Translations under genes and position numbers: made by a program
From: Dastarcus helophoroides
Taxonomy: Eukaryota > Arthropoda > Insecta > Coleoptera > Bothrideridae
DNA length: 64,000 nt
Reading direction: 5' to 3'
NCBI GenBank assembly: GCA_028583605.1
Contig: CM053332.1
Span: 26,498,459 to 26,562,458, forward strand
In this document: piece after piece, positions 50,500 to 60,980 of the stretch
How positions within the stretch are numbered: the stretch's first letter is position 1
How the letters are laid out: each line of letters begins with the position of its first letter
The notes under the pieces: generated by a model
Databases searched by the model: none
Told to the model about the DNA's origin: nothing
Seen by the model: the letters and a program-made list of their open reading frames with translations, nothing else

Positions 50500-52255
50500 A
50501 TGCATATTAGAGTGGTGCTTGTTTCGACATTTATAATTTTTTCACTTGCTTTAGTTAAACAAGTTCTACCAGAGATAATAACGGTATGTCAATTAGTTAA
50601 AGGGCACGTTGTGCTCTTGTGCACAAAGAAGTTCCAAGTTTTTACGTAGAAATACAAGATCTTAATTTGCCTCAGAATTTTTGCTTCTTGAAGAAATAAC
50701 GTGAACATTTTTCTTTATACATGTTATTATACTTTTCACATTAAAGCTTTAATGGTGCTTTAAAAAAAAGTGGTACAATTCTACTGTAATAACAGAAAAA
50801 ATTTCAATTAATGGATAATATGAAAGAATTAGAGCATTTCTACTCAAAGTGAGGACGTTTCTTATATTGAAGAACAGAGCTGCAGTGCGGCAATTTGAAA
50901 ATAGTTTGTATAAAAATCTTTTTTTATTTTGTAGACACCCTTAGTACCGATGCGTGAAGGTTGTCCTGGTAATCAGCAGTTTTACCGCCCGGACGACTAT
51001 GGAGATAAATTTGGATGTGGCTGTACTCCAGGTGATTTTTTATTTCCGCTTCTATCAATTTTTACATATACTTTACGTCTTTGCGAAATTAATCATGAAA
51101 TTAAGGTCCAACGCAATCGATACTTGGACCAATCTATAAAAAATTGCCACTTCTTTTGTTAAGAATTGACAATTTTGAAAATTACCACTCCTTTTGTTAA
51201 GGACTGGCAATTTTGAAAATCTGAAATTATGAAAGAAGCAACTGGCATAGGAAAAGCCAATAAAAATAACATTTTTATTTTTTGTGGAAAGGAAAATTCT
51301 AAAAAACATAATTAGTCAAGAAGAATCAATAATTTACTAAAAACTTTTTAGAAAGTTGGGTAAATTTTGGAAAAAAATTAAATATTTAGCTTTTTGTCAG
51401 CAGTTTAAGAAACTCAAAGCTAATAAACCTACAGAAAAATTTTAGTGTTATTTTAATAATAGCCAACGGTCCTTTAAATGTCTTCCAACGTCCTAGCAGG
51501 TCCTCCCAAAAGCATAAAGGTACTTATGATGGTTTTTTAGTTATTAAGAAGGTTAAAGTAAAACCACTTAATAAACCTAATTAATTAGAATTAAAAAATA
51601 TGTATTTAGTTAGCAAAAATGATTCAAAATATTTCCAAAGCAATATCTTTCGAAAGCAACATTTACTTTGGAAATGCCTGCCCAACATTAATAGTCTCAT
51701 TGCAGGTCATATCTACTATCCTCCAGCCAAGGACTGTTTTAAAGCTTTTTCAAGAGGACCCTGCAGTAAAGGCCAAATTTTGATCTTCAGGCGCGGTAAA
51801 GTGGAATGCGTTAGGAATTCTTGCAAAGAGAATTTCGTCAGGTAAAGGTGTTTTTACACTAGACACTTTATTCCGTACATGTGAAACCGCTCGTAGCTTT
51901 TCTTAAGGTAGTTGACACTTTATCTCAAAGAGAAAGTGTCTAGTGTAAACGCACCGTAAATGTTTTACTGGTTGCCCCCCAAGGGGCTGTTCTGTGTCCA
52001 AGAAACTAATCCTCCGACATTTACAGGTGGGCCGGGAAATGTTTTGAGTTGGGTGCAGAGTGTGAGGACATGAAAATTTTAATTATAGATGTAGACACGC
52101 TGTGGCCAAAATGTATTGATGTGATTCAACCTGTGAACTTGATCTCCACCAAATGTAATGAAGGATGGGAAAAAAATGAGCACGCCGTTTGTGTTGAGAA
52201 ATGCTACCGATATAAAGGCAAATGTAGAGAAATAATTAGTACGAAGGACCATTAA
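50500..52255 (+). CDS. gene E: secreted Cys-rich protein, DUF4789-like, duplicate of gene C
   Basis: The exons are 50500-50583, 50935-51031, 51706-51841 and 52027-52255, with GT-AG introns in phases 0, 1, 2 and a 181-aa frame. The signal peptide is as in gene C. All 14 Cys are kept and the CPGN motif is restored (GCPGN). Relative to gene C, exon 2 has ten changed codons and exon 3 has eight, every one of them amino-acid changing. Exon 4 has six replacements, one silent change and a two-codon deletion in the Lys/Gly-rich tail. Several changes reverse or add charge (Lys to Glu, Glu to Lys, Val to Lys, Gln to Asp). The introns differ by only about 2-3 percent. It converges with a TMEM17-like exon. 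Likely extracellular and under diversifying selection; function unknown. Confidence 0.85.
51847..51955. mobile_element. 109-bp inverted-repeat element in gene E intron 3
   Basis: This is the orthologous copy of the gene C element, with two changes in the left terminus (GTGTTTTTACACTAGACAC), so the arms are no longer perfect. Confidence 0.7.
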
Positions 52256-52288
52256 TCCCTTGATTTATTACAACCAGAGTGTAGAAAT

Positions 52289-52324
52289 AATAAATACTGA
52301 ATACGAATTGTGTGTAAGAATAAA
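52289..52324 (+). terminator. polyadenylation signals of gene E
   Basis: AATAAA at 52,289-52,294 and at 52,319-52,324 lie at the same places as in gene C. Confidence 0.55.
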
Positions 52325-52549
52325 CAATTAAAGATATCCCAAAATAATGAGTAAAGCTTGATGAGTACACATTCCTCGATAAAGAAGGCAAACAAAATCG
52401 ATTTTGCTGTTTTCACAGCATGCACTTAGATGATTTTTTAATTGTTAAAAAAAATTAAAAAAAGTTCTTATCTAATTAGTAACCCCGATTTAAAGTCTGT
52501 ATCTGTAAAAGAAGCTTGTAAGGAGAAAGACAGACACCTCTCGTAGTCA

Positions 52550-52816
52550 TTAATTTATTTTGTACTTTTCTTGAATATCTTTATAAGTTACATGAGATTT
52601 AAGTTTCATTATTCGAAAATAAGTCGCCTGTTGAGCAGCTGTATATTTCAGAGCTGCATACCCGAATAGTATTTCGAGTACCAACATAAGAAATATGATG
52701 GATTGCACTGTTACTTCCAATATGGAGAGTCCAAAGCTCGAATTCAACAGTATTACTCCATGCAGGGGAAACTGAAGTAGAACTGAAAGCATCCAAAATC
52801 CGGCTAATTCGGGTAC
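52550..52816 (-). CDS. TMEM17: TMEM17-like protein, terminal exon, second copy
   Basis: The exon has the same length, acceptor and encoded 88 residues as the exon at 36,717-36,983. There are only two differences, both silent (a His and a Gly codon). The predicted membrane segments are the third and fourth of a TMEM17-type four-helix protein. Upstream coding exons are not visible before the retrotransposon at 53.5 kb. If this exon belongs to a working gene, its intron must cross the retrotransposon and the right array. It could serve as an alternative terminal exon with the first copy. Confidence 0.7.
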   Translation of the reverse strand, partial: VPELAGFWMLSVLLQFPLHGVILLNSSFGLSILEVTVQSIIFLMLVLEILFGYAALKYTAAQQATYFRIMKLKSHVTYKDIQEKYKIN

Positions 52817-53034
52817 CTGTCAAAAAATCGCTATTTAATAAATGATGATAATTAATAAAAATATAAATTTAATAACAATAATTCTGCCATAAAACAAGCG
52901 AACGTACTACAATTGAAAATATTTTCAACTCAACACACATAGACCGGTTTCGGCCAACCTCATCCTGATAGGGTCTCTGTGAACAATCCCAACTTTTCCA
53001 ATACTAAATTCTATACTATTTGACAAGATAAAAT

Positions 53035-53220
53035 CAAAAATTGAAATACAAACTTGTCCCTTGAGAGCAAGAAAGATTCAAAAACACAACAAAGGTCAAA
53101 ACGCGTTAGAGCGCGTTTTGACAGCCAAGCTATCATCTTCAGAGAGATTAAGTATCTCTCTGAAGATGATAGCTTCTTTCTTGGTTTCAAGGGACAAGAT
53201 TTTTATTTTAATTTTTTAAA
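53035..53220. mobile_element. fold-back repeat, copy 10
   Basis: This is the duplicate of copy 6 (37,185) in the second block, with arms TTGAAATACAAACTTGTCCC and GGACAAGATTTTTATTTTAA. The minus-strand centre reads CTGAAGA, GATAGC-TTG-GCTGTC, then AAAACGCGCT, so the invariant GAAA is damaged. Confidence 0.7.
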
Positions 53221-53333
53221 TTCAACGTCAAAAACGGAAGAAACTTCTATTTTAAAAAAGTCAACATTTCCAAAATAACGGAACCAAAAAATAACTTGAT
53301 TTTAAAGATTCGACATATTTAAAAATTTTTTTT

Positions 53334-53420
53334 TGCTCTAACGCGTTTCGACAGCCAAGTCACCATCTTCAGATTTGTATTTCAATTTTTGAAGATAACT
53401 AAAGACCAGTTGGTTCCACC
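53334..53420 (-). mobile_element. fold-back repeat, copy 11 (partial) with hammerhead-like core
   Basis: The centre is joined directly to the tail (GATTTGTATTTCAATTTTTG, ...AAGACCAGTTGGTTCCACC). On the minus strand the core is CTGAAGA (53,372-53,366), a hairpin (GGTGAC-TTG-GCTGTC with one mismatch), GAAACGCGTT, AGAG. The core bases are intact, but the stem I partner is lost. Confidence 0.65.
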
Positions 53421-53816
53421 AAAAAAAAATACAATCAGTTTTAAATAAAAAATTTTATGTCTAAAAAAGGAGAATGACGGTGATGGTGCGTGCATAAGTA
53501 GCTGCTAAATATATGCTCCATTAATAAACCCAAATTCTACGGGAATTAATGAGCGATTATTTCTGAAAATTGTGGTAAACCAAAGGTGTAAACAATAAGA
53601 ACAGTGTAGTGATTAAAACAACACTAGAGACAAACAGATTAGTGCAATAATTAGTAATTTAAGGTAAGACGCTGCATTTGTATTAGCTCTGATAAGAGAT
53701 AAGAAACCGTGACCTTCGAGGAGATAGTCCGGGGAACGGTTTCTTTCGTGGAAAAGACGTGCATCACAACATATAGTAATCAGATTAGGAATCAGCGCTG
53801 AAATAAAGAAATAAAC

Positions 53817-54532
53817 ATGGACAAGAATTATATGAGAGACGCCGACATGGAGGAGTCCTCCACAGACGAAGGAGGCAAGAGAAAAAGAGTACGAGAAGAA
53901 ACCTTAACGAGAACAAAAAAAATGTCGAGAACGCCAATAAAAACAAAAACAATTGATAACGAGGATAAGCTTGATCTTATACTAAGTATGATGCAGGATA
54001 TAAGAGAAGAAATGCAAGAAATAAAAAATGAACAGAAAAAATACAATAACGACATTAGAAAAATCCAAATCGAAAACAACAAACTAAGAGAAGAAAACGA
54101 GATAATTATAAAGAAAACGAGAAAATGAAAAAGGATATAAAAATAATAAGCAATAATTTGGAGTGGATCGAAAAAGATAAAAGGAAAAATAACATAATTG
54201 TCAACGGTCTAACAGTAAATACAAACGACAATGCAATTTTAATTACAGAAATAGAAAATTTCTTTAAAGAAAAATTAGAAATACAAACCAAAGTTGAAGG
54301 AACTTACAACATTGGTAGAAATATATATATTGTAAAATTGCAAAATGAAATTGAAAAGAAACGGATTATGAAAAACAAATCAAAGCTTAGAAAAATTAAT
54401 GAAAAAATTTTCATAAATGAAGACTTGACGCATAAAGAAAGGGAGAAGCAGAGACAACTAAAAAATAAAGCAGAAGAGGAGAAACGCATGGTTAAGAATA
54501 TCAAAATGGGATATAACAAGATAATAGCTTGA
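53817..54532 (+). pseudogene. retrotransposon ORF1, frameshifted
   Basis: Two overlapping frames meet near 54,113-54,128. The first (103 codons) is basic and ends in a coiled coil (residues about 48-100, EKEI/NK-rich heptads). The second (135 codons) contains KRKNNIIVNGL, a FF.EKL segment, IGRNIYIVKL and INEDLTHKEREK, resembling the RNA-recognition-like domain of L1-type ORF1 proteins. Together they would make an RNA-binding nucleic-acid chaperone of about 240 aa that packages the element RNA. The frame break lies in an A-rich stretch. The ORF2 start follows within about 10 bp. Confidence 0.75.
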
Positions 54533-54541
54533 TGGAGAAAC

Positions 54542-57500
54542 TTGGAAATGGAACAAAATCAAGGAAAAATTAGAAAATACAAATTCAAAAAACTGAGCAA
54601 TAAATCTAAAGAGGTAAATAGTATGATGACGAACAAGGCAATGAAAATGGATACGAAAACACATAAAAACACAACAATAGAAAAAATAAATAAAAAGGAA
54701 AAAACAGGAAAAGAAATTTGGAAAGTGGGAACATGGAATGTTAGAGGACTAAGGGGAAAAGAGGAGGAACTAATAGAAGAATTTGAAATGACAGGGATAC
54801 AAATATTAACAATAACAGAAACGAAGAAGAAGGGGCAAGGGGAACTAGTGCTAGAAAATGGACACCTTTTAATATACAGTGGACTAGAACAAAATAAACA
54901 TGCTGCGGCAGGGGTTGGGTGCATAATAGAGAAAGGATTAGTTGATAATATACTAAATTGGGAAGGCATTTCTAAAAGAATACTAAAAATAGAATTTGAT
55001 GATATATATGGGGAACGAATATGCATAATAATAGTGTATGGACCAAATGAAGATGATTTAGCGAGTAATAAAGATCAATTCTGGGAGGAACTAACATTGG
55101 CCACAGAGACAGGTAAAGGTAAAATTATCGTAATGGGAGATTTTAACAGTAGGATGGGTAAAAGAGAGAATAGAAATGTAAATGTGATTGGAAACTGTGG
55201 GGAAACAAAAATAAACAACAATGGGTTAAGAATGATAGAATATTGCATATTGAACGATCTCATAATAACAAATACGTTTTATGAACACCAGGATATACAT
55301 AAATTTACAAGAATAGCGGAAAACAGAAAAGAAAGATCCATAATTGACTACGTACTTGTGCAAAGAAATAATAGGAAATCGATCACGGATGTAAGAGTCA
55401 AAAGAAGTGCGGAAATATTTAGTGATCATTACCTGGTTGTAGCAAAAATTAGGAAAAAGAAGAGGTGTAGGAGTGCCAACGAACGACACGAAACTGCACC
55501 AGTAAAAAAAGAAAATATTAAAACATACAGATTAAGAGAAAAAGATATAGCAAACAGTTATCACCAAATTCTTGAGAAAAAAATAAGTAATATAGAAAAG
55601 GAGATTGAACAAAAAGATATTGAAGACATATGGCAAATATTTAAGGAGGTAGTAATAGAAGCAGCTAAACAAGCATGTGGCACGATTACAACCAACGCCA
55701 ATAAAAAGTTAACTGCCTGGTGGAACGATGAAATCAAAAAAGAAGTTAAATTAAAAAAACAAGTGTGGAAAGAGTACTTAAATAATAACACCGTACAAAA
55801 ATACACTTTGTATAAGGAGAGAAGAACCAAAGTAAAAAAAAATGGTTTCGGAAGCTAAACAGAAGGCATGGGAATGTTTTGGGAAAAAAATGGAGGAGAC
55901 AAATAAAGGAGATCGCAAGCTATTTTATAAAGCAGTGAAGACAATAAGAAAAGGAAAAGAAAAGAAATTGACGACTATAACAAGCAAAGAAGGCGCGTTG
56001 CTAAAAGATGAGAATTTAATTATGAACAGATGGAAAGAATACTTTTACGAACTATTAAATCCACTGGAAACAGAGACACAAGAAGGCAAAGAAGTAACAA
56101 CAATTGACACAATAGCAGATGAAGAAATTGAAGTACTTACGATAGAGGAAGTTGAAGAAGCAATCAAGGCAACAAAATGTGGAAAAGCACCCGGACATGA
56201 TGGAATAACACCAGATATGATTAAACACATGGGAAAGAAAGGTGTAAAACTCTTGTACAACATTTGTAATAAGGCATGGATAAAAGGAAACATACCTAAA
56301 GATTGGGGAATAGGTGTTATTATGCCCATATATAAAAAGGGAGATAGAAAACAATGCCAAAATTATCGAGGTATAACTTTATTGAGCACGGTAGCAAAGA
56401 TATATGAAAGGGTGTTAGCAAACAGGCTCCGTTTAGTCATAGAAACGCAATTAAGTGTATCCCAAAGTGGATTTAGAAGAGGCCATAGTATACAGGACCA
56501 TATATTCACGATGAAACAACTTACGGATAAAATATTAAGACAACGGAGAGAGGCATATCTAGCGTTCATTGATCTTGAAAAGGCTTTCGACAGAGCACCC
56601 AGAAAAGAAATATGGATAAGTTTGGAACAACGAGGAGTCAGCCGAAAATTAATTGCTGGAATAAAAAGCATATATGAGGAAAATGCAAATTACGTCAGAA
56701 CGCGAAATATGCAGTCTTCTACTTTCTACACAAGAGATGGTTTACGACAGGGAGGAGTACTTAGCCCATTACTATTCATTATCCTGATAGATGACATACT
56801 CAAACAAACATGTACTAAAACAACAGGCCTACAAGTAGGACACTACAATCTACAAAAAGTCTGTATAAAAGAATGTGCATTTGCAGATGATATAGTAATA
56901 GTGGCCAATTCACCCGAAGCCCTACAAACTAACTTAGAAATATGGAAAGATGCTCTAGAATCTAAGCAAATGAAAATAAATGTCAATAAAACAAAAGTAA
57001 TAGCGATAACAGAAGATGAAAATAAAAAAATAAATATACGATTGGAAAATAAGGATATACAGCAGGTCAAGGAATTCAAATATTTAGGAGTAATAATAGA
57101 TAATAAAGGAAATCAGGATAGGGACATCAATGAACGAATAGAGAAAGCACTTAAAGCATATTACAGTATGTGTGCAACCATAGTCAAGAAGAAAGAAATA
57201 TCCAAAAATACGAAAATGTTGGTATACAAGACTATCTTCCAGCCGATACTACTATTTGGAAGTGAAACCTGGGTTTTAACGGAGAGAATGAAAAGCCTGA
57301 TACAAGCAGTCGAGATGAAGTTCTTAAGAGCGATAAAGGGAATAAGTAGAAGAGATCGAATAAGAAATCAAAAAGTGAGGGAAGAACTGGATGCTAAGCC
57401 TGTATTAGAAATTGTCGAAGAAAAACAATTAGGTTGGTGGGGACATATACAAAGGATGAAAGATAACATGCAAGTAAAGAAAATATGGGAAGCAAGAACA

Positions 57501-57641
57501 TCGGACCGGAGACGTAGAGGCAGACCTAAAGAAAGATGGGATGACATCATTGATAAATTAATCCGAAAGAGACAATTAAACCTAAACGAAGCAAAAATTT
57601 TAGCGCTAAACAAAAAGGAATGGAAAAAATTTTGTGAATAA
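54542..57641 (+). pseudogene. retrotransposon ORF2: endonuclease-reverse transcriptase, one frameshift
   Basis: The first part (54,542-55,858) has APE-type endonuclease motifs in order: TWNVRGL, TETK, YGPN, GDFNS, SDHYLV. The second (55,842-57,641) has the reverse transcriptase: GKAPGHDGITPDMIK, IYKKGDRKQCQNYRGI, QSGFRRGHS, LAFIDLEKAFDRAPR, LRQGGVLSPLLF, FADDIVIV (catalytic Asp pair, about residue 347 of this part) and FKYLGV. A Trp/Arg-rich C-terminus follows. The two parts are in different frames and overlap by 17 bp at an A9 run (about 55,834-55,842), so a one-base slip separates them. Apart from that no stop interrupts over 3.1 kb, which indicates a young copy. It nicks target DNA and copies its RNA into the nick (target-primed reverse transcription). 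Confidence 0.88.
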
Positions 57642-57685
57642 AATAGAGAATACCAATCCCGACACCTTACGGTATAAGGGAATTG

Positions 57686-57711
57686 ATTATATATATATAT
57701 ATATATATATC
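57686..57711. repeat. (AT)n microsatellite tail of the retrotransposon
   Basis: About 12 AT units follow AAGGGAATTGATT, 45 bp after the ORF2 stop. It marks the 3' end of the element. Confidence 0.8.
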
Positions 57712-57975
57712 TAAACACCAAACTTTGAGAACATTTAAAATTTACTTTTTTTATCCTTTTTTTTATCCTTAGAGATAAAATTACTTTAAGCCCAAAAATC
57801 GACGTATCTGCTACTACTACCAATAATAGCAAATTTAGAGAATTCTACGACAAAGCGTTGATTTTTCGTGAATCGACTGTTTCAAATTTGTCACATTTAA
57901 AATTTATTTTTTTTATCCTTGAAGGTAAAATTCTTTCTGACGAAACAAAAACCAATAAAACATGATGTGCTCCTT
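57712..57975. other. spacer right of the retrotransposon
   Basis: Two copies of CATTTAAAATTTA followed by TTTTTTATCCTT and a short ...ATAAAATT segment (57,735 and 57,893) show a local duplication. No gene is seen. Confidence 0.5.
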
Positions 57976-60900
57976 TCAGCGAAAATAAGATTTTTATTAT
58001 AAAATTCAATTTTTTCTTAAAATTCTATTTTCTCTTAAAATTCTATTTTCTCTTAAAATTCAATTTTCTCTTACAATTCAATTTTCTCTTAAAATTCAAT
58101 TTTCTCTTAAAATTCAATTTTCTTTTAAAATTTCAATTTTTCCTAAATTCCGATGCTTTTCTAAAATTCTGATTTTTTCCGAAAATTCCAATTTGTTCCC
58201 AAAATTCCAACTGTTTCTCAAAATTCCAGTTGTTTCCTAAAATTTTATTTTTTTTTTCGCAAAGTTTTGGTTTTTATTTAAATCTTGATTATGTTTTAAA
58301 ATTTGAATAACAATGAATATTTCGAAGAAAAAAAACCGAAGTTCGATACTATTTTCAAAATTTCTATTTTTTCTTTCACCAAATTTCGACATATTTCCGA
58401 AAATTTCGATTTCTTAACAAGATTATCGATCGACTCTTTTCTCAGAATTGCGTATTCGCTCAAAATTTCGATTTTTTTTATTTAAGTTTCGTTTTTTCCG
58501 AAATTTACATTCTTTTACAAAATGTCGACTTTTTCCTCAAAAATTTCAATTTTTTTTCGCGAAATTTTAACTTTTTTCCCATTTTTTTTGACAAAGTGTT
58601 TATTTTTAAAGTTCGATATTTTTTTTAAAATTTCTATTTTTTTATCCCGAAATCTCGACACATTTTCGAAAATTTCGATTTTCTAATAAAATATGTGGAC
58701 TCTTAAAGTTCGCTTTTCCTGAAACTGTTGAGTTTTTTTCACTTAGTTTCGATTTTTTCTGCCAAATTTGCACTCTTTTTAAAACTTCGACTTTTTCCTC
58801 AAAATTTTCAGTTTTTTTTTTGAAATTTCGTCGTAGTTCCGAAACTTTTGATTTTCGAACAAGAATGCTTTCTCAAGTTCTGAACTTCTTCAAAATTTCG
58901 ATTTTTTTTATTTAGTTTCGATTTTTTCTCGAAATTTTCATTCTTTTTCAAAATGTCGACTTTTTACTCAAAAATTTAAATTTTTTTTGCTCGAAATTTC
59001 AACTTTTTTCCCATTTTTTTTGACAAAGTGTTTATTTTTAAAGTTCGATCTTTTTCCAAAATTTCTATTTTTTTATCCCGAAATCACGACACATTTTCGA
59101 AAATTTCGAAAGTTCGTATTTCCGGAAAATTTCGATTTTTTTTTACTTAGTTTCGATTATTTTTTCCAAATTTGCACTCTTTTTTAAAACTTTGACTTTT
59201 TCCTCAAAATTTTCAGTTTTTTTTTTGAAATTTCGTCGTAGTTCCAAAACTTTTGATTTTCGAACAAAAATGCTTTCTCAAGTTCCGCATTTCTTCAAAA
59301 TTTCGATTTTTTTTACTTAGTTTCGATTTTTTCTCGAAATTTTCATTCTTTTTCAAAATGTCGACTTTTTCCTCAAATATTTCAATTTTTTTCTCGAAAT
59401 TTCAACTTTTTTCCCATTTTTTTTTTTGACAAAGTGTTTATTTTTAAAGTTCGATATTTTTTCCAAAATTTCTATTTTTTTATCCCGAAATCACGACACA
59501 TTTTCAAAAATTTCGATTTTCTAATAAAATATGTGGACATTTTTCTCAAAGTTCGTATTTCCGGAAAATTTCGATTTTTTTTTACTTAGTTTCGATTATT
59601 TTTTCCAAATTTGCACTCTTTTTTAAAACTTCGACTTTTTTCTCAAAATTTTCAGTTTTTTTTTTTGAAATTTCGTCGTAGTTCCAAAACTTTTGATTTT
59701 CGAACAAAAATGCTTTCTCAAGTTCCGCATTTCTTCAAAATTTCGATTTTTTTTTACTTAGTTTCGATTTTTTCTCGAAATTTTCATTCTTTTTCAAAAT
59801 GTCGACTTTTTCCTCAAATATTTCAATTTTTTTCTCGAAATTTCAACTTTTTTCCCATTTTTTTTTGACAAAGTGTTTATTTTTAAAGTTCGATATTTTT
59901 TCCAAAATTTCTATTTTTTTATCCCGAAATCACGACACATTTTCGAAAATTTCGATTTTTTAATAAAATATGTGGACATTTTTCTCAAAGTTCGTATTTC
60001 CGGAAAATTTCGATTTTTTTCTACTTAGTTTCGATTATTTTTTCCAAATTTGCACTCTTTTTTAAAACTTCGACTTTTTCCTCAAAATTTTTAGTTTTTT
60101 TTTTTGAAATTTCGCCGTAGGTCCGAAAATTTTGATTTTCAAACATAAATGCTTTCTCAGAGTTCCGTATTTCTTCAAAATTTCGAGTTTTTTTACTTAG
60201 TTTGGATTTTTTCCTCGAAATTTTCATTCTTATTCAAAATGTCGAATTTTTACTTAAAAATTTCAATTTTTTTTCTCAAATTTTCAACTTTTTTCCCATT
60301 CTTTTGACAAAATGTTTATTTTTGAAGTTTGATATATTTTCCAACATTTTTTTATCCCAAAATCTAGACACATTTTCCAAAATTTTGATTTTTTAATAAA
60401 ATATGTGGACTCTTTTTTTTTGTTCATATTTCCCCGAAATTTCGATTTTTTCACTTACTTTCGATTGTTTCTTTCAAATTTGCACTCCTTCAAAATTTCG
60501 ACTTTATCCTCAAAATTTCAATTTTTTTCCAAATTTCGATATAGTTCCAAAAATTTTGATTTTCTAACAAGACTGCTTCCTCAGAGATCCATATTTTCTG
60601 AAAATTTCGATTTTTTTTACTTAAGTTTCGATATTTTCCTCAAAATTTTCATTCTTGTTCGAAATTTCGACTTTTTACTCAATAATTTCGAATTTCTTCT
60701 CTTTTCATTTGTTTCTCAAAATTTCGACATATTTTGAAAAATTTTGAATTTCTCACGAAATATATCGACTCTTTTCTCAATATTTTTGCATTTTCTTAAA
60801 ATATATCGACTCAAAGTTCAACATTTTCTCAAAATTTCGATTTTACCTCTTTATTTTGATTTTTCCTCGAATTTTCATTTTTTTTTAAATTTCGACTTTT

Positions 60901-60980
60901 TCTCAAAAATTACGAATACTTTATTTTTCGAGGTTTTAACTTTTTCCCAAAATTTTTAATTTTTTATTAAAATATTGTTT
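57976..60980. repeat. AT-rich array with ~405-440-bp units
   Basis: It opens with an 18-bp repeat (AAAATTCAATTTTCTCTT) at 57,980-58,140. It continues with five larger units marked by GACAAAGTGTTTATTTTTAA near 58,589, 59,023, 59,428, 59,867 and (variant) 60,306. Core words such as CAAAATTTCGATTTTTT are the reverse complement of those in the left array. Open frames here are Phe/Ser-rich low complexity. Confidence 0.9.

Larger units (their letters stand above)
53460..57711 (+). mobile_element. non-LTR retrotransposon (APE endonuclease type, RTE-like)
   Basis: An element of about 4.2 kb has a ~350-bp 5' leader, ORF1, ORF2 and a short 3' UTR ending in an (AT)n tract. There are no LTRs. It has a higher A content on the + strand than its surroundings and does not share the satellite words, so it is a recent arrival. 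A microsatellite tail and the C-terminal WWGHIQRM...RRRGRPKERW motif fit RTE-like elements, though the coiled-coil ORF1 is unusual for classical RTE, so the clade is tentative. The 5' boundary and target duplication could not be fixed. Both ORFs contain one frameshift, so this copy is probably inactive. Confidence 0.85.

Noticed and set aside
54458..56671. Long minus-strand frames opposite the retrotransposon
   Set aside because: They are antisense shadows of the A-rich ORF1 and ORF2.
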